Assembly: GCA_000181795.3 (NCBI GenBank)
Contig: CM012954.1
Location: forward strand, 12,901,359-12,961,743
Source of the DNA: Trichinella spiralis
Taxonomy: Eukaryota; Nematoda; Enoplea; Trichinellida; Trichinellidae
DNA length: 60,385 bases
Direction of reading: 5' to 3'
The translations under genes were made by a program, and so were the position numbers. Under the pieces are notes generated by a model. That model saw only the letters and a list, made by a program, of their open reading frames with translations, was not told the DNA's origin and ran no database searches. Shown here piece by piece: positions 13,819 through 25,600 of the stretch. Position 1 is the first letter of the stretch. Each line of letters begins with the position of its first letter.

Positions 13819-13968
13819 CCCTCTCTCTATCTCTCTTTGTGTGTGTGCTTCATTTTATAATAAATCGCTTCTTGAAAATCTTTTCAACACACAGCCAACC
13901 TGCTCACTACATACAAACAAGCCTGTTGAATACAGTTGATTGACCACAAGCACGTTTCAGGAGATTCT
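10890..13968. other. Intergenic region with simple repeats
   Basis: No coding exon was recognised. Repeats seen are (GA)n near 12011-12030, a purine-rich GAA/AATA tract near 12060-12117, a poly-G run near 13636-13645 and a (TCTG/TGTC)n tract near 13782-13818. The last few hundred bases are the likely promoter region of the MOLO-1-like gene. Confidence 0.6.
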
Positions 13969-15245
13969 ATGCGCTTCGATGGAACCACCGGTCTACGTAT
14001 CTCCTTGGTAGCTTTGTTCAGAGTGTTGTGCTTCAACGCCGGTACCGCGGCACCAATCAGAGAATCCATGACTTGGACGTCGAAATCGTATCCAGATCTG
14101 ACCAGTAAAAGTAGCCAATGCGGCGAGCACATTCCCAGACATACGTTCCTATGCGATCCGGATCATTTGCTCACCAAGGAGGACGGTAAGTGTTCATTTG
14201 AAATCAATCAATTCATCAAATTATAACGACTATTAAAACAGAACGTAAAATTGTTGTCACACTTGGACAGTGGAAAATAATTTTTCTCACTACACAGGAT
14301 TTGAGATGGAAATTTTGAAAGCAAATTATAATAATAAAAAGTTTGCAACTTACCAACAAATGGAAAGAAAATTGTGTTCTCAGTTATCATGATTTTCTAT
14401 AATGACCAACATCGGTTGTTTTCAATTTTTTGTGGATTTTTCCTTTTTCAGCACAGAATATCAACAGGCGATTGTATGAACTGGCGGTCAGTACGCCTTG
14501 CCAATGTCAACGACGTAGCCAGTGTGTGACCATTGGTCCGAATGGGAATCAACTTTACGTTGGTTTTGTTACCGCGGTCGCGATGGTTCGCAAAATAGCA
14601 CTTTCCTCAAACGATCCAATCGACAGGCACGATCAACAACCACCAATAATAAATAAATAAATAATAATAAATTTCAGTCAAATTTCAACAGTCGCCGAAC
14701 GGTTCGCTCGTGCTGTACGAAACCGATGGGCTCTCGGGGATTGTGACAATTCGGCTTTGATCTTAATTTGGGAAAGTCAAAGCATTGTAATCCTTTTTTT
14801 TTAGTTTTTTTTTCCAACCACAACCAACGTCCCCCGATTCGATCGATTTACAATATGCAAATTTCAGCTTCACATTTCGCCGGACAGGATTACGAAGCTT
14901 TACGTGACAGAAAGAGAAATTGAACAAATTCAAGCGCATTTGGGCGATTTGATACGCCGACGTGCTTATCGCAAAGCGTTGGAATTGATCCTGGATACGC
15001 TGAGGATGGAATACAGCGGTGCACCGGAAGAGCACGTCGACACAGGCACGTTATCATTGATTGTTTCCATAGCTGTGGCCGCCATTTTAGTCATCATCAT
15101 CACAGGTTAATAATAATAGTATAAAATTAGTAACAAACAAATAAATAAATAAACATTTTTACAACAGGTTGCGTTTGCGCGTTTCGTTGTTGCGGCAATT
15201 TGCGGCCGCATCTAGATCAACATTCTCGAGAAGCTTTACAAAGTC

Positions 15246-15279
<34 letters not shown>

Positions 15280-15460
15280 GCCAACTGAAACGCTCAAGCG
15301 ACATTTGCAAGCAAGAGGATTTGCTTTCAACCAGTCGCCAATAATAAACAGGTCTCCAAAACCGTTGCAATCCGTCGACGGTCGTTTTCTGCCATCGGCC
15401 AGGGCAAGTCCGAATTTTGTCACCAAATTTTATCCACCAATGGATCACAGCATTGTCTGA
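13969..15460 (+). CDS. MOLO-1-like TPM-domain single-pass membrane protein
   Basis: Five exons (13969-14185, 14452-14626, 14678-14786, 14868-15105, 15168-15460) give 343 residues. A signal peptide (about 1-28, core LRISLVALFRVLCFNAG) is followed by a cysteine-containing TPM-fold ectodomain (about 53-225) with segments VAERFARAVRNRW and LGDCDNSALILIWE. A transmembrane helix (about 227-246) leads into the cytoplasmic cysteine cluster CVCAFRCCGN and a tail with a polyglutamine run. In C. elegans, MOLO-1 is an auxiliary protein of levamisole-sensitive acetylcholine receptors at muscle. That role is inferred here from the shared architecture. The second intron (14627-14677) has no usable GT donor; a GC donor (CAG|GCACGA) keeps phase. 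The start codon is the first Met before the signal peptide, and an upstream non-coding exon is possible. Confidence 0.72.
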
Positions 15461-15731
15461 AGCAGCTTTTGGAAATTTCACAATTTATGTTGTTGTCGTT
15501 GTTGTTCTTCTCGTTGCTGTTGTTATTGCTGCTACTGCAGCAGTATTTTCTCATCTTTCCATTCGACTGACTGTCTATGAATTAACCAAACGACCGAAAA
15601 ATTTTCCATTCACGTCACTTTTTTTTCTCTCCAAACCCCAAGAACATTCATTTTTTTTCTTTCATCTTTTTTTTAAACTTCAACTCTACCTGCTCATCAT
15701 TTTTTTCTTCTGTAATTGACTGACAATGACG

Positions 15732-15737
15732 AATAAA
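15732..15737 (+). terminator. Poly(A) signal of the MOLO-1-like gene
   Basis: An AATAAA lies about 270 nt after the stop codon, in the short gap between two convergent genes. Confidence 0.6.
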
Positions 15738-15852
15738 ATGACCAATCACTTTGCGCACCAAACCAAACACAGTTTTTGTTCGACTTTTCTCGTCTCTGAA
15801 AATAATATAAAATTATTTTAAAACAACAACAAAAAAATAAATCAATTTCAAT

Positions 15853-15858
15853 TTTATT
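15853..15858 (-). terminator. Poly(A) signal of TIMM29
   Basis: A minus-strand AATAAA begins about 15 nt past the TIMM29 stop codon. The gene would have a very short 3' UTR. Confidence 0.6.
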
Positions 15859-15872
15859 CATTCATGTTCGAC

Positions 15873-16370
15873 TTATTCGCGAACATCGTAATTTTGCATG
15901 GATTTGGACAATAAAAACCAACGATCAAAAGCGCCAATGTCAACTATACGATCTTGCCATTTTGTCCACTTGTCCAGCGAATTCTGAACCGAATAGAGAT
16001 CACATCCGTCCAGAGATTCTTTTTCCAACAATACGGTGAAAAAGATGCAGTTGACCGCATGGATTGCTTGTTGATTGAACAAAATGGACAATTTATCGAC
16101 ATGGGCTTGCGATCGTTCGTTTCGCATCAAATCCGCAAGCTGCAACAGTTGAAGCCGACACTGCGTCACCGTTGACAAAAAATCTTGGTAAGTCGGATTG
16201 CACGCATAAGCTGTGTAAAAAAAGCACAAACTTATGCCACCGAGAACAAATTTCCAAGGCTTTTCTTCAAGTTCAACAATTACATCTTTCGCCACTGCCT
16301 TGTAATCGGTTAAAACGGTAGTGAGATAAGTTTTCAACTGTGACCAACCCAATCGAATTAGCTTCGACAT
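15873..16370 (-). CDS. TIMM29: Mitochondrial import inner membrane subunit Tim29
   Basis: This single-exon gene of 165 residues matches the Tim29 family along its length. Matching features are an N-terminal amphipathic stretch, the conserved DYKAVAKDVIVELEEKPWK region and one transmembrane helix (about 41-59). The loop NERSQAHVDKL corresponds to NRESEAFVQRL in the human protein. The C-terminus RIVDIGAFDRWFLL..MQNYDV corresponds to human RVLDVGFVGRWWVL..MRDCDI. Tim29 is a metazoan subunit of the TIM22 complex, which inserts carrier proteins into the inner mitochondrial membrane. The start follows a TTTTGAAACAG acceptor by 10 nt. The gene sits 169 bp downstream of the MPDU1 stop on the same strand, as in a nematode operon. 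Confidence 0.9.
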   Translation of the reverse strand: MSKLIRLGWSQLKTYLTTVLTDYKAVAKDVIVELEEKPWKFVLGGISLCFFYTAYACNPTYQDFLSTVTQCRLQLLQLADLMRNERSQAHVDKLSILFNQQAIHAVNCIFFTVLLEKESLDGCDLYSVQNSLDKWTKWQDRIVDIGAFDRWFLLSKSMQNYDVRE

Positions 16371-16382
16371 TTTTCAAGTTCT
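16371..16382 (-). promoter_or_regulatory. Probable trans-splice acceptor ahead of TIMM29
   Basis: On the minus strand the sequence runs CCTTTTTGAAACAG|AACTTGAAAA|ATG. The acceptor AG lies at 16381-16382. No upstream exon with a matching donor fits between this site and the MPDU1 stop. A spliced-leader addition site is the simplest reading. Confidence 0.55.
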
Positions 16383-16500
16383 GTTTCAAAAAGGAAAATT
16401 AATATTTCAAAAGCATTGAATACAGAAAAAAATAGAGAACAATAAATAGATCAATTTTCAAAAGTATCACAATTTTCCAATTTATCAAAGAAACACACTG

Positions 16501-16515
16501 TTTATTTGATTTATT
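16501..16515 (-). terminator. Paired poly(A) signals of MPDU1
   Basis: Two minus-strand AATAAA motifs (16501-16506 and 16510-16515) lie 25-40 nt after the MPDU1 stop and about 120 nt before the TIMM29 acceptor. This is the usual order inside nematode operons. Confidence 0.6.
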
Positions 16516-16539
16516 TCTTCACACTTTTCTAATAATGGA

Positions 16540-17608
16540 TTATTCCGTTTTCAATGAACGCTTATTGCCCCAATACAACTGTATCTGTAGACAGATGAAT
16601 AAATTCATCAAAGTTGACATCATGTACTGTGCAATAATCATATTGTCGCCGGTTTCTTTAATTGAAGTAAAAATTCGAGCCAAACTACCCAAAAACAATA
16701 ATATATAAGTCACTGCTGACAGCTGTCCGGTACTTTTATGAATATAATTGTCGAAAGCTTGAGTTGCCTAAAAAATATACAACTATGTTGTACCACAACT
16801 GACAATCACATATATATAGTTCATGCATAAAAACGTAAATAATATTCACTTACTCTGGCTATAAACATTATAACAATCGTCATCATTTGCACTGAATCCA
16901 ACACGTTTTCCCAAACAGAGCCATTATAAACGTGATAACAACAAAATCCATAGAGGGAAGATACTACAGTCAATGCAATGAAACGTTTATAATAATATAA
17001 TACCAAAAAAATAATTATAAACGTCTGCAGAGACAGAAAAAGTGATTCGCCCCAAGCACTAAAATAAATCGATTATACCAAATTAAAAAAGATTACAACA
17101 TGATTGATGACTACCTGAAATGATAATTTTTATTAATACTATAAGCTACGGCAGCCGTATAGCACAGCAATTCCAAAAGTTGACTGAAAACTGACACACC
17201 TGCTCCAGATCGAGCAAAAACTATATTCAAAATTTGAGGTACTTTCACTAAATCAATAACAAAAAAAATTAAACGTGAAAATATTAAATAACATTAATCA
17301 TGAATTAAATTCAAATTAATTGCTCAGCTGTTGTGAACGATTCACAAAACATAGCATAAATAAATTAACCGCTTCCCCATATTAAATGAATATCTTACCC
17401 AAAGAAGCCCCTGCAACAATTCCAACTCCTAAAAGTCGGCTGCAAACCAGAGACACGCATTCGGCTAAATTGAATCAAAATTTGACATCAAAGTTGTTTC
17501 AAAGCAGTACAACTTACAATTGAAAATATTGAAGTTCAAAATCAATTCTTCAAAGCAATCTTTTGGAAAGAGAAAAATGATTATGCTATGAAAAAATTCT
17601 ACCAACAT
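16540..17608 (-). CDS. MPDU1: Mannose-P-dolichol utilization defect 1 protein
   Basis: Five exons (17518-17608, 17399-17464, 17115-17247, 16854-17058, 16540-16767) give 240 residues, against 247 in human. The PQ-loop fold is clear. LLGVGIVAGASLVKVPQIL is the first PQ loop (human LGLGIVAGSLLVKLPQVF) and SAWGESLFLSLQTF matches SSWGEALFLMLQT. STGQLSAVT with LFLGSLARIFTSIKETGD is the second PQ loop. The protein is a multi-pass ER membrane protein needed for use of dolichol-phosphate mannose and glucose in glycan and GPI-anchor assembly. The start Met is 10 nt after a TTTGTTTCAG acceptor, so the mRNA may itself be trans-spliced or have a 5' UTR intron. Confidence 0.92.
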
Positions 17609-19147
17609 TGTAAAGAATCTGAAACAAACAAGAATATTCATTATAACTGTAGTTTGAAACTGTAAAATGAAATAAATAAAACGCAAATTAACAAACGCTA
17701 AGAAGATTTTTTTACAAATTTCAGTTTAACACACTACACATTTTAAACTGAGATGCAGATATAGATGGTCAAAGAGAATTGTTGATGAAAAGTCAGAGTT
17801 AAATGCAACACTATCAAACATAATCTAGATGTGAAACATAAAATCGAGTAACAAATTACCTCTTGGAAGTTCTTCTCGTTTCTCAAATTATGAAACTGTA
17901 TAACAAAATTACAAAGCAGAAATTATTAAATATCGCTTCACAGAATATAAAATATATTGCAAAAATAAATATAAATAATCAGAGAGAACAAAACGTATAT
18001 ATTTATGTGCAAAATTTGGTTCATAAATTATCAATGACTAGCTGATACAATTTGTACTTACTGTAATTTTATATTCAGGTTCCAGATTTCTTAGTGAAAT
18101 TACTGTAATGACAAATGTGAGTATTAAACTCCCATGCTAAATAAATTTTATTTCAGATTTAAAAGATGAAAAACTGTTCTCCAGCAAGACTGAAAACTTA
18201 TGGATAAACGATGAAAAACAGTTTAAAATGAGCAATTTAGCAAATTCACCATATCCAACCAACATGTTTCATTAATATACAGTTAAGGGTTTATTGATTA
18301 AAACACTTTCTTGAAATTTAAATTCTTACACTAGTTTTTCCATTGTAAAAGAATCAAGTGATTTTTGTGAAAGTGAAGTGAGAGTTTCCATCTAATATTC
18401 TAAATGTCGCATTAATTTTTTGGTATCTACTTATTATTTTCTTGTTTTTACCTTAAATTCATTTTTCAATGTTATAATTTTCCAGCAGACAACTTAAATA
18501 TAAATATAAATTGGACAAAACTTATTTCACATTACAGTGAATCTTTTAATAAGTGGTAAAATTTGTTCATGTTCTCCTGAAATTCATATGTAGCGCCCTT
18601 TCTCTCCTTCTTATTAACGTCATCAAAATGAGTCATAGTGGGAAGAGTTAAACGTTTATTTCTCAACAAGCACAGCACACCGACACCGATCAAAATAAAC
18701 ACTAACTGATCTTATTTACTCACTGCGAATTCTCACTTCCGCCTTCCTTGTCCGATCTGCTTCTAGCCAATCAGTGTTCCGCAGAGTCTCTTCCTTGTCG
18801 ATAGGTGGCGCCTCGGCTTGTGGTCTATAATGATTTACCCGTAATAATAATTATGACTATTGTGTGATTTCTTTACGTCTAATTATTTGTGACAAGTTAC
18901 ACATATTTTCCATAATTGGAATATGTAGAATTAATGAAATTAATGTTTGCATTTAACAAAAAAAGTCAAGTTGCATTTTAAAGTTATCATAATTTTAAAC
19001 TTTAAACACTTTAAAGTGAAAGCATAGTTTAAAGATAGTAATGTCAACGACATTTATTTTGTAGCAAGGTTTTATTGCATAGTGTTGTCGTCTCCTTAAA
19101 AACTGCAAACGAATTGGAATATCTTTTCAACGAATACAGCACTTTTG
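17609..19147. other. Intergenic region
   Basis: No coding exon was recognised. The stretch is AT-rich apart from a GC-richer block at about 18590-18830, which looks like inserted repeat sequence but shows no coding frame or clear ends. Confidence 0.6.
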
Positions 19148-21164
19148 ATGGACAAGTTCTTAGGAATTTTTCTTTTTACGTTTATCTTCAGTGTTTCTGC
19201 AGAAAGTAAGAAATTATAAGACCAGAAATTTCATTGCTTTGATTTATGATCATTGATAAATAAATAATTTTTGATTAATAATAATTTATTCGATTAATAT
19301 TTTAATCAATACACAACATTTTGTTAAATAACTTCACATCAATTGTTCAACTTATATTTTTATGTTATAGTCTTTTGTTCAAATTGGGTAAATTAAGTTA
19401 TCTGAATGAAATGAATTTTATACAATTAATATGAATTATTTTTGTAATATTTTGTATTATGCTTTCAAAAATACAATGTATTTACATGAAGTATAATTGC
19501 ATGTTTAAATTATGCAGTAAAATTATTTCAGTTTTATCGATGATTCGGTTTTTATAACTTGAAATTTGCAGATGTTCTGTGCCCATCATTAAACGAATCG
19601 GAAATTGTACTGCTGAAACTAGACGCATTTCCGTACTGCTTGGTAAAAGTGAAAACAGATAAGATAGAAACTGGATTTGAGCCTATTCAGAGTTTCGAAG
19701 GATACTGCAACAAAAATTATTTATCACATCTAGAATGGCAAAGAGATCTTTTTATCGACCCTTACATGAGTAATAGACAAAAGAATGCAACGTATTATAT
19801 GGGATATAAAGCTTATGATGTAGACGTAAATTCTAGAACAATTACAGCTATATCAGATGGAATACTTCGTGTGGACAATCTTCATTGGGATTCTCGAATG
19901 AGCAACGAAAGTTCAGTCACATTTAATGATATAATGCAAACTACGAAATATTATCAAGGGCTACCAGAGCAGCTGTGTTTAGTGGGATTATCTGAAGATT
20001 TATCGAAGAATGTAAATACACAATATGGGGTTATTTGGGAAAGATGTACTATTCGCAAAACTAATGTATTCTATTGCAAAGCGCAACCTCTTAAAGTAGA
20101 AAATATTGATTTTGATCTTGATTCTGGTGGCTTCAAATGCCATACTGGATACGTAGGAAATTACTGTCAGATAGGTAAGCAATTTGCAATTGTTTGTTTG
20201 TTTTGGTATTTTCATTTTATTCAATAATTTCCTAATTAATCAGTTGATAATTTATGTGCAGCATTGCAAGAAATGTATAATTCAATGGACAACTTCTAAG
20301 CAAATTGAGAAGTGAAAGAATTATTTTAGAAATGAAAATTGAAATTTAAATATTATGGGTTATTTAAGGCTTTAAAATTGCTTTCAGATTTTGCTATTTT
20401 TGCCAGCTATTTGTTGATATTTATGTTTTAATTATTTTATTTATGAACTTAATTTCATTATTAATTTTTAAATTCTAGAAGTTGATAGTTGTCTAAATAA
20501 AGGTTGCAGTGGAAATGGACAGTGTTTTGTTGGAAATGACAAGGTTTATTGCAAGTGCTTCTCTGGCAATGAAGGACCATATTGTGAAAGTAATAATAAT
20601 AACAACAACAATAATAATAAATGTGTAAATTATGCTATGCTGTTTATTAATAGATTGCATAATTTTAAGGTACAGTGGATGCTTGTTCAAATGTAAACTG
20701 CAATAATCGTGGAACATGCGAAGTTAAAAACTTTTTTCCAGTGTGCAACTGTACTGATGAAATGTATGAAGGAGCGTTCTGCGAACGGCGTAAGTTTAGC
20801 AGCCATTTATACTTACTACTGCTTGATTAAAAATGAAATAAATGCATAAATTTTTATTTGAATATATTTAAGCAGCCATATATGTATATATATATATCTG
20901 CAAACATTAAGTTTTGAATAAAAAATCATTAACCTAAAATTTATGATAACTTAATGTTTTTTTTCATTTGAGAAAGAAGTGTAATTTCAAAGTTTAGTTG
21001 TGAATTTTTTTTACTTGTTCTGAATTTCAACATGTTTGACATTTAGGTGTTGATTGCATTTAAATATATGTCATTAATGCTTTATTTCAGGTGTTTCGAA
21101 TAAACATCTTTTCGAAGAAGTTAGCATTATGAATTTTCAAAGTATGATAAATTCATTCGACTGA
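19148..21164 (+). CDS. Secreted C-type-lectin-like protein with EGF repeats
   Basis: Five exons (19148-19205, 19572-20174, 20479-20589, 20670-20789, 21091-21164) are all joined in phase 1, giving 321 residues. MDKFLGIFLFTFIFSVSA is a signal peptide. Residues about 25-200 have a degenerate C-type lectin outline: YYMGYK, then SDGILRVDNLHW in place of the WxDG..nW core, and a closing VIWERC...FYC. The calcium-binding EPN/WND residues are not intact, so sugar binding is doubtful. Three EGF-type modules follow. The first is partial (FKCHTGYVGNYC); the others are whole (C..GCSGNGQC..CKCFSGNEGPYC and CNNRGTC..CNCTDE). There is no transmembrane segment, so the product is probably secreted. Phase-1 borders around each EGF exon are typical of shuffled modules. 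The lectin call is moderate; the EGF call is firm. Confidence 0.8.
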
Positions 21165-21253
21165 TATTTGATGCTTTCTGCATTTTAAAAATTAATTCAC
21201 ATAATTTTAATATTTATTGTTGTTCATTTATTTTATTTACGATGTTTATTAAA

Positions 21254-21259
21254 AATAAA
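21254..21259 (+). terminator. Poly(A) signal of the lectin/EGF gene
   Basis: An AATAAA begins about 90 nt after the stop codon. Confidence 0.55.
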
Positions 21260-22615
21260 ATTTATTTTAAAATGATCTTTAATTCGTACATTTTGGCTGT
21301 TGTTTTCAACTTCTGAGCGCACAATTTTACCCACTGTTCGTTAAGTTACGGGACAATAAAAATTTATAAATGGAAAAAGTGGAACAGGATAAAATTACAA
21401 ATTTTCACCAGCTGAAGTTTGTTGGAAAATTGTTCAATGCTTACAAGATTGCAGAATTACAATTTAACTGAATTCCTTCTTTGCAGTCGTGAACTGCTAA
21501 CTGAAATAGCGTGAAAGAAGAAAACAAGCGACCGATTTCAAAGTGAATAAATAAATAAAATAATAAATAGTTTGGTTGTGATAAATTAAAAGATAACTGA
21601 ATTGAATAAAAACAAACAGTTTGGCTTCCAATATCAACAGATGTGCATTTTCAGTCGATAATGTCAATAATAGTCATAATAGAGCAAAATCAAAAAATAT
21701 TCGCACGTTCTAATCTTTGAAAAGCACGTGCCGTATTGTTTGACAAATTTATTATTAATTTTAAAATCAATTTGCAAAATGTATTTTTTTTCTAAAAAAA
21801 ATGTTTATTAACAAAACGAATTCATAAAAACGTAAAGATTTTCAAGTGCATCAATCTCAATTTTACCGTATATTTTACTTAAATGGTATGAGCATACTGT
21901 AACTGTAGCGGCTAGTTTTTTAGTTTAGTTTAGTGTAGTTTTTTTTTCAGTTTGTCGAAAGATAAAACGGTGCATGCACGTGTTGCATGAAAAATGGATA
22001 AAAAAATCTTAAAGAGAGAAAAACCGTATCTTCATGAATTCGAAGCGAAAATCAAAGGTGGGCTGCTGCTGCTGTATTTGTATTCGAATTAATGACTAGC
22101 AATTTTTAATTGTGAATTTGTTTTCTTTTTCTTTTCGATTAGTTCACTGTAGCTGTTTGGCTCATCAAGCCGGGGTTTTCATATCGTCATTTTAATGTAT
22201 GCTTCGCTTAAGTTAGTTAGTGGTAATTTTGATTTGGCCAGTTGGGAGGAATTCGATGCGCTTGTGTTGTGTTTTTGAAAATTTTCATATTTTCAGCGGC
22301 ATTTGTGATTTAGTTGCTTCGGCCAGGGGGTCAATTGTGCCTCTCTATTCAAAGCAACAACTGTTTCGTAGTGGTGTCTGGTTTTTGAACGCGATCGCTG
22401 CGAAAGCCTGTGTTCAGTTTGTATAAAAAGCAGACGCAGTATATACTTGTGTGTTCGCGTTTCAGTGCACGCGCGCGTGCGCATCTTTTTTCCCACTCAT
22501 TTCAGCTTGAGATAGTTTGTTCAGCTTTTTGACTTTTCACAATTCCACAATCCGATAAGAATTGCATGCTTTGTTTTTCTTTTGGGTGATTTATTTATTT
22601 CTTTTGCCGATTAGC
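21260..22615. other. Intergenic region and srGAP upstream sequence
   Basis: No exon was recognised. A (GCT)n run lies near 22062-22075 and an alternating GC-rich ACGCGCGCGTGCGC stretch near 22469-22482. The sequence TTTTGCCGATTAG directly before the srGAP start could be a 5' UTR or trans-splice acceptor. Confidence 0.5.
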
Positions 22616-25600
22616 ATGGCTCTGTGCGGTCTCACTTCCAATCGCCTTGCCTGCCTGGATCCGGATGTCAGCTATACACAAGGTAAGCTGCATTGCACGC
22701 AGGTGTTCAATTGTTTATTTATTATTTATTCTGTTTTACAATTTTTACTATTTATTATTGCTGCATGTTCACTTTTGCTTCTTCTTCTCCTTCTTCAGAG
22801 CTTTTCGAATAATTTGCACGGACGAAATCGTCTGATATTCGCTTTTATTATCTTTTCTTTTCGTTTCATCGTTCAGTGTTGGTTGGTTGGTTGAATCTTT
22901 TCTGCTGTTGTTGCTTTGTTCCAAGTTTTGAAAATTTCCATCTTTTTTTTTTTCAAATTTCTTGCAGTTCAGTGTTTTTCTTCTGTTTGTATTCTCTAAT
23001 TTTTTTACAATGTAATTTTGACATTTCAAACGATGCTTCATCAAATTAAAATTCCAATGTTAGTGTTTGTTTTTGTGTTTGTATGTGTGAGTCATTGTGG
23101 ATGTTGAAGGTTAATTTCCACTGAAGCCGTTTATTATTAGCATTATTATTCATCCCCAATCAATGTATGCTAATGTTTTTTCCTTTGTGCCAGTTGAAAT
23201 GAGTTTCAACTGAAGCGTTGCTTATTTATTTGATGAATAAGCCGATATTGATTATTTTACAAAGTATTTATTAAATAGTTCCAACGACTGCCCATCATTT
23301 TGGGCTTTATTTTTTGTTCAGTCAACTACTTTATTTCAACTATCGGCTAGATTTGTATTTGCATTTATTCGACTTTGTGAGTTTTGCAAATACAGGGCCG
23401 GAATAGTTTCGTTCATTAACTTGAAGAATGTGAGGAAGAGTATAATTTCCTTTTTAGATGTGGTGATTGTATTGTGCTTAATAATAATAATAATATATGT
23501 AGATTGCAAGTTTTGTGTGAATGTTCTAAAAAAGAAAGCCTTAAAATATTTTTTTTTCTTGGCTAAAATATATGTCAGTGATTTGTTGAATACTTTTTTT
23601 GGAAACATATTTATAATAATGCTGTAGGGCAAAAGGAAATTGAATTTTAAAATTTTAAAACGTAATAATATTGCACTTTGATTGCTACTTTTGAAATGGC
23701 CACTTGGCAATAAAATTGGTTAGAGAAGAAGAAGAAGAAGAAGAAGAAGTTGTCGGCAAGTGTAGCGCAATTTGGACCATTGCAACCAAATGCCACTTAA
23801 TTTCATTACTCTTCTTGAATGTGTGTCTTTTTATTTTGTTGGTTTTCTATTTTTAACTTTCTTTAGAAATTCGAATGCAATTTTTGGAGCAGATGAAATG
23901 CTTGGATGGCCGCACGGAAAGCCAGCTAATGCTGTTGCTAGAATTGCAGGATTATTGTCGCAAACGGGCTGAGATCGAAACTGATTATTCGAAAAATTTG
24001 GACAAACTGCACCGACAAATTGTTTCACGTCACAAAACAGAAAAACAAAAGTAAAAAAAATATTTTTTTTACATTTATTTATTTCAACTTTTGCAATTTT
24101 AGACGTGAAAATTGGACTCAGTTTTCCAGTTATAACATGTGGAAAATGTTCGTTGAAGACACAAAAATAGAGTCGCGCAATCGATCCGTTGTTGCAGATT
24201 TATTCAACAATCACATCGCTGTCAAAATAGCTTTTCTATCCGAACAAATGCAACGAATTACCAAACGGGTATGTGCTTCATTCCTCGTTTGCAGAATTTT
24301 ATTTATTTATTTATTTATTTTTGGAAATATATTTTTCCGCGATGCGAATTAGCAAGATTATTTGCATTTTTATGTTCGCATCAAAATGGTGCTAAAATTG
24401 TTTTAGAAAAATATGAAAAATTCCACAACTTTTGAATTTCTGGCATTCAACAAAATGCGATGCGACAGTTTTCATTATCTCCACTTTGTGTGTGTGTGTG
24501 TGTGTGTGTGTGTGATTCATATCATCATTTTGTCCTTGAACTATTATAAAAGCAGACATTTGCAAATATTATTTTTACCAAATCGATGATGACTGATATA
24601 TTTGGAAAAAGTAGAAATACAAACAGTTGAAGTGAGAGGAGAAAAAGAGCGACAGTAAACAATGAATTTTACCGATTTTCAAGATTGAATCATCTATAAA
24701 GTACACAAATTTGCAAATTATTCGGAACAGTTGTATTTATAGTTCGGCTTAAAAAGATAACGATTGATTAGATATTTTTTCATTTCCGTGCAGTTCAGTA
24801 GTGCTTTAGGGCTGTGTAAAGTTTATTTTCACGAGCGATGTGCATTTTTTCAGGTTTATTGGCATCATTTACGCTAAAGTGGTATAATTTGTTAATTATT
24901 TTATTTATCTTTAAGCATTTGCAAAACAATTTCAATTCACTCAAGTCAAATGGAATAATTGTTTTCATCAATTTCTTTTCAGTGCAAAGAAATTGGTACT
25001 CTTTGTCATGGGGAAATTTTGCGTGTTCTCGGCGAATTGCACACGGTATATGATGATAATGATATGCGTTTGATTTCGTGTAAATATAATTTTTTTTTCT
25101 TTTCTCATTTTCAGGCAATGAAAACATATCAACTGTGCTATGCGGCCGGATGCAATGCTGAATTCAAATTCAGAGCGGCTGAAATGCAGAAGATGCGTTT
25201 CGAAGAATCGTGGCCGAAGAAGATCGGTTGTCGCAGGCACAAACTTTTAGAAAAGGCTTACGAGCGAGTAAGTCGAAAAATAAAACCACCCACGGGATAT
25301 TATATATTATTAAATGGAATAAATTTTTTTTTCTGTTGTGTTTTAGAAACAAGCGAAATATGTGGAATTCCAGTTGAAAGCACTCACCGCTCGCAACGAG
25401 TATTTGTTGTGTGTGGATGCGGCGAATGCGGCTTTGCACAAATATTTTGCCGACGATTTGTCCGACATAATTGATGTAATAATTTTCATATTTTGAATGA
25501 CGAAATTCATTTTGTTTTGTTTTCTGTTGTTTCAGTGCATGGATATTGGATTGCAATCTTCTCTCAAGCAGATTATCAATATTTTAATCGATGCGCGACA

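Noticed and set aside
15236-15481. Minus-strand Cys/Leu-run frames
   Set aside because: They are mirror images of the polyglutamine run in the MOLO-1-like tail exon.
18590-18830. GC-richer block beginning TGTAGCGCCC, considered as a solo LTR fossil
   Set aside because: No paired ends, no target-site duplication, no primer-binding site and no coding remnant are visible, so the family cannot be named.
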